DNA of 64,000 nt, taken from Candidatus Peregrinibacteria bacterium (GTDB lineage: Bacteria; Patescibacteriota; Gracilibacteria; UM-FILTER-43-11). Positions within the stretch are counted from its first letter, which is position 1; every line of letters starts with the position of its first letter. Below, in pieces: positions 62,657 to 64,000 of this stretch. The notes below the pieces were generated by a model, which was not told where the DNA came from, did not search any database, and saw only the letters and a list, made by a program, of their open reading frames with translations. A program made the translations under genes and the position numbers. Where the stretch lies: positions 682,001 through 746,000 of the forward strand of contig CP064978.1 of assembly GCA_016699515.1 (NCBI GenBank). The letters are read 5' to 3'.

Positions 62657-63621
62657 TTAAGAATCCCACCTAAAGCCGTTGCCGAAATGTCCCCATTCGG
62701 CGGTCGACTCATAGATGGGCTGATCAAGTTCAAGAACCTCGATGATGGCTTGCGGTGTGAACCGTTCCAAATCGAGTTCCTCTTCTTTGCCGTCAATTAT
62801 CGCAGTAGCTTGTACTGGTTTTTCTTGTCCGATCGCGTAGGCAATGAAGACAGTAACTTCTTTGGCATTTCTTTCTTTGAGGAGTCTCACGGCTTCTTGT
62901 CGGGCTTTATAGGCGCCTGAGCGGTCAACTTTCGTTGCGTCTTTGCCCGAGAAGGCTCCGCCGCCCACAGGCACGCGGCTTCCGTAGGCATCGACCACTA
63001 TTTTTCTTCCCGTCAGTCCCGTGTCGGCCTCAAATCCGCCCTTATCCCAATCGCCAGCGGAGTTCATCGTGATTTGCGCGTTTTTCACGAAGGTGATCTT
63101 TTCTTTCTCGACCCAGAGCATGATTTCTTTGTAGAGCTTGGCTGATGTGATGTTTCGCCATGAGGCAATTATCACGGCCACCTTGCCGTCTTCACCCATG
63201 GTGATCTGGGTTTTGCCGTCATCGGGATGAAGCTCGTACAGGTGTTTGCAAAGGCTTCGGGCTAGGGTATTGCTCTTGTGGAATGAGCGCTTCGTTTTCA
63301 TTGCAGGCATAGCCGACCATGATGCCTTGGTCGCCAGCTCCGCCTTGATCGACGCCTTGCGCGATCTCCGGGCGATTGGTTTACGAGATGGATATTGCAT
63401 TCGAGATTGCCAGCGATTCTGCGGACAATTTCCCGAATGTTTGGTTTTTGCGTTTGATGTTACTTCGCCCATCACTTGGATGAGCTCATGCCACCCATGA
63501 CCTCGATGGCACAACGTGCGTTCTTGTCTTCTTTGAGATACGCGTCGAGAATTGCGTCCGAGATTCGGTCGCACATTTTGTCGGGGTGCATTGGGCTGAC
63601 GCTTTCAGCGGTTCGTAGCAT
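62657..63621 (-). CDS. metK: Phage-encoded S-adenosylmethionine synthetase
   Basis: MetK makes SAM from methionine and ATP. Despite several frame changes between about 63200 and 63490, the joined reading shows the canonical marks: MLRTAESVSPMHPDKMCDRI with SDAILDAYL, HELIQVMGEVTSNAK, GVDQGGAGDQGIMVGYACNE, DGKTQITMGEDGKVAVIIAS, and VDAYGSRVPVGGGAFSGKDA with TKVDRSGAY. Repaired length is near 320 residues, shorter than the usual 380 or more, mainly in the central domain. The ATG is at 63619-63621. It probably supports the prophage's four DNA methyltransferases. Breaks are homopolymer-linked, so it is probably intact. Confidence 0.87.
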
Positions 63622-63625
63622 AGTT

Positions 63626-64000
63626 TTAAGAGTTAGATTTATAGGGATTGTTTTCTTTGAGGCGTTCGTACTCGGTGAGCACATCTTTGGCGGCCTCGGG
63701 ATCATTCACTTCGAGCCAAAGCAGATTCGAGACGATGTCGTGCTTGATGTCTCTGTCCCAGATTTTTTCGATCTCTTCGTCCGTATATCCTTTTTGGCTC
63801 AGGTAGTTGTAATCCTCTTCGTCGTAGTAGCGGTGGGTATAGACGCTGCGCGGATGTTTGCTCTCGGCTTTCTTGAGCAACATTTCGCGGGCTTCCATGG
63901 CCATTTCGCGCCGAGGGTAGGCATGCGAGAATATTCCGTTGATGAGTGTCACAAAGTTGCCGTGCTCATCCTTTTCTTGGATTGCCCACCAACGTTCTTT
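63626..64000 (-). CDS. Hypothetical phage protein (N-terminus beyond right edge)
   Basis: An open frame of at least 124 codons continues past the right edge (it reads KERWWAIQEKDEHGNFVTLI at the edge). A GTG at 63950-63952 is an alternative start but the upstream reading looks coding. Features: HAYPRREMAMEAREMLLKKA, YDEEDYNYLSQKGYTDEEIE and NLLWLEVNDPEAAKDVLTEY. Helical and charged, without membrane segments. No family recognised. It lies 4 bp upstream of metK on the same strand. Confidence 0.5.
   Translation of the reverse strand, partial: KERWWAIQEKDEHGNFVTLINGIFSHAYPRREMAMEAREMLLKKAESKHPRSVYTHRYYDEEDYNYLSQKGYTDEEIEKIWDRDIKHDIVSNLLWLEVNDPEAAKDVLTEYERLKENNPYKSNS

Larger units (their letters stand above)
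27764..64000 (-). mobile_element. Siphovirus-type prophage, right end outside the window
   Basis: All genes from 27.9 kb rightwards lie on the minus strand and form a recognisable tailed-phage order: replication, methylase, terminase, portal, MuF, scaffold, capsid, connectors, tail tube, chaperones, tape measure, Dit, hub, adhesins and endolysin. The left limit coincides with a tRNA-like sequence next to a host gene. No integrase, repressor or excisionase is seen. Whether it is integrated, a plasmid-prophage or a contig join cannot be settled here. Confidence 0.85.

Noticed and set aside
1..64000. Alternative genetic code (TGA as glycine, as in Gracilibacteria/SR1)
   Set aside because: TGA ends many genes exactly at family C-termini, often in ATGA overlaps, and readthrough adds no homologous sequence; breaks are explained by single-base shifts.

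Overview
The window looks like a contig from a Candidate Phyla Radiation (Patescibacteria) bacterium, most plausibly Peregrinibacteria-like; this is inferred from gene content, not from a marker-gene tree. It joins about 27.7 kb of chromosome to at least 36 kb of a tailed-phage (siphovirus-type) prophage that runs off the right edge. TGA is an ordinary stop codon throughout. Almost no gene has a Shine-Dalgarno sequence; many starts instead have a TTAA(C/T) element 8-10 nt upstream. At least 25 single-base frameshifts, mostly in homopolymers and often in essential genes, suggest uncorrected long-read indels. I therefore give repaired gene extents and name each break.

Chromosomal part (1-27.7 kb): nrnA (-) diverges from fmt and clpC (+). 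An orphan chorismate mutase converges on a TrmH-type RNA methyltransferase. A tightly overlapping operon purQ(-PurS-like)-proB-proC-proA follows (-). Next come comF with a RAYT (Y1) transposase that contains a perfect 32-bp palindrome, two small hypothetical genes, an ABC-F ATPase, and a very large secreted beta-repeat protein with a Cys-rich repeat and a C-terminal dockerin. After an RRM RNA-binding protein with a structured leader there is a thiol/envelope-stress block: CcdA, an ECF sigma factor, a membrane anti-sigma candidate and a secreted His/Met-rich protein. The sigma operon and the secreted-protein gene share an identical promoter motif. SecG, a membrane-anchored oligopeptide-binding protein, L9, a papain-like hypothetical, a 26-residue Lys/Ala/Pro peptide and a DUF6122 membrane protein complete the block.

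Boundary (27.70-27.92 kb): a degenerate tRNA-like sequence with an encoded CCA end abuts the first phage gene and is a candidate attachment site.

Prophage (27.9-64 kb, all genes on the minus strand, so read right to left): SAM synthetase (metK), RecB-type nuclease, C5 DNA methyltransferase, DUF4373 replication protein, DnaC-like loader, DUF1064 nuclease, ParB-DNA methylase, terminase small and large subunits, portal, MuF-like protein. An AT-rich defence cassette then interrupts the morphogenesis order: C5 methylase, restriction endonuclease, C5 methylase fused to a helix-turn-helix, PHP-ATPase, Cas4-like nuclease, acidic peptide. Scaffold, capsid, connector and completion proteins, tail tube, tail chaperones, tape measure, Dit-like and hub proteins, two large adhesins and an SLH-bearing amidase endolysin follow.

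The most novel signals are two matching promoter-plus-attenuator RNA modules before the capsid operon and before the methylase/terminase operon, a phage SAM synthetase alongside four DNA methyltransferases, and the inserted defence cassette. No integrase or repressor is visible; if present it lies beyond the right edge.
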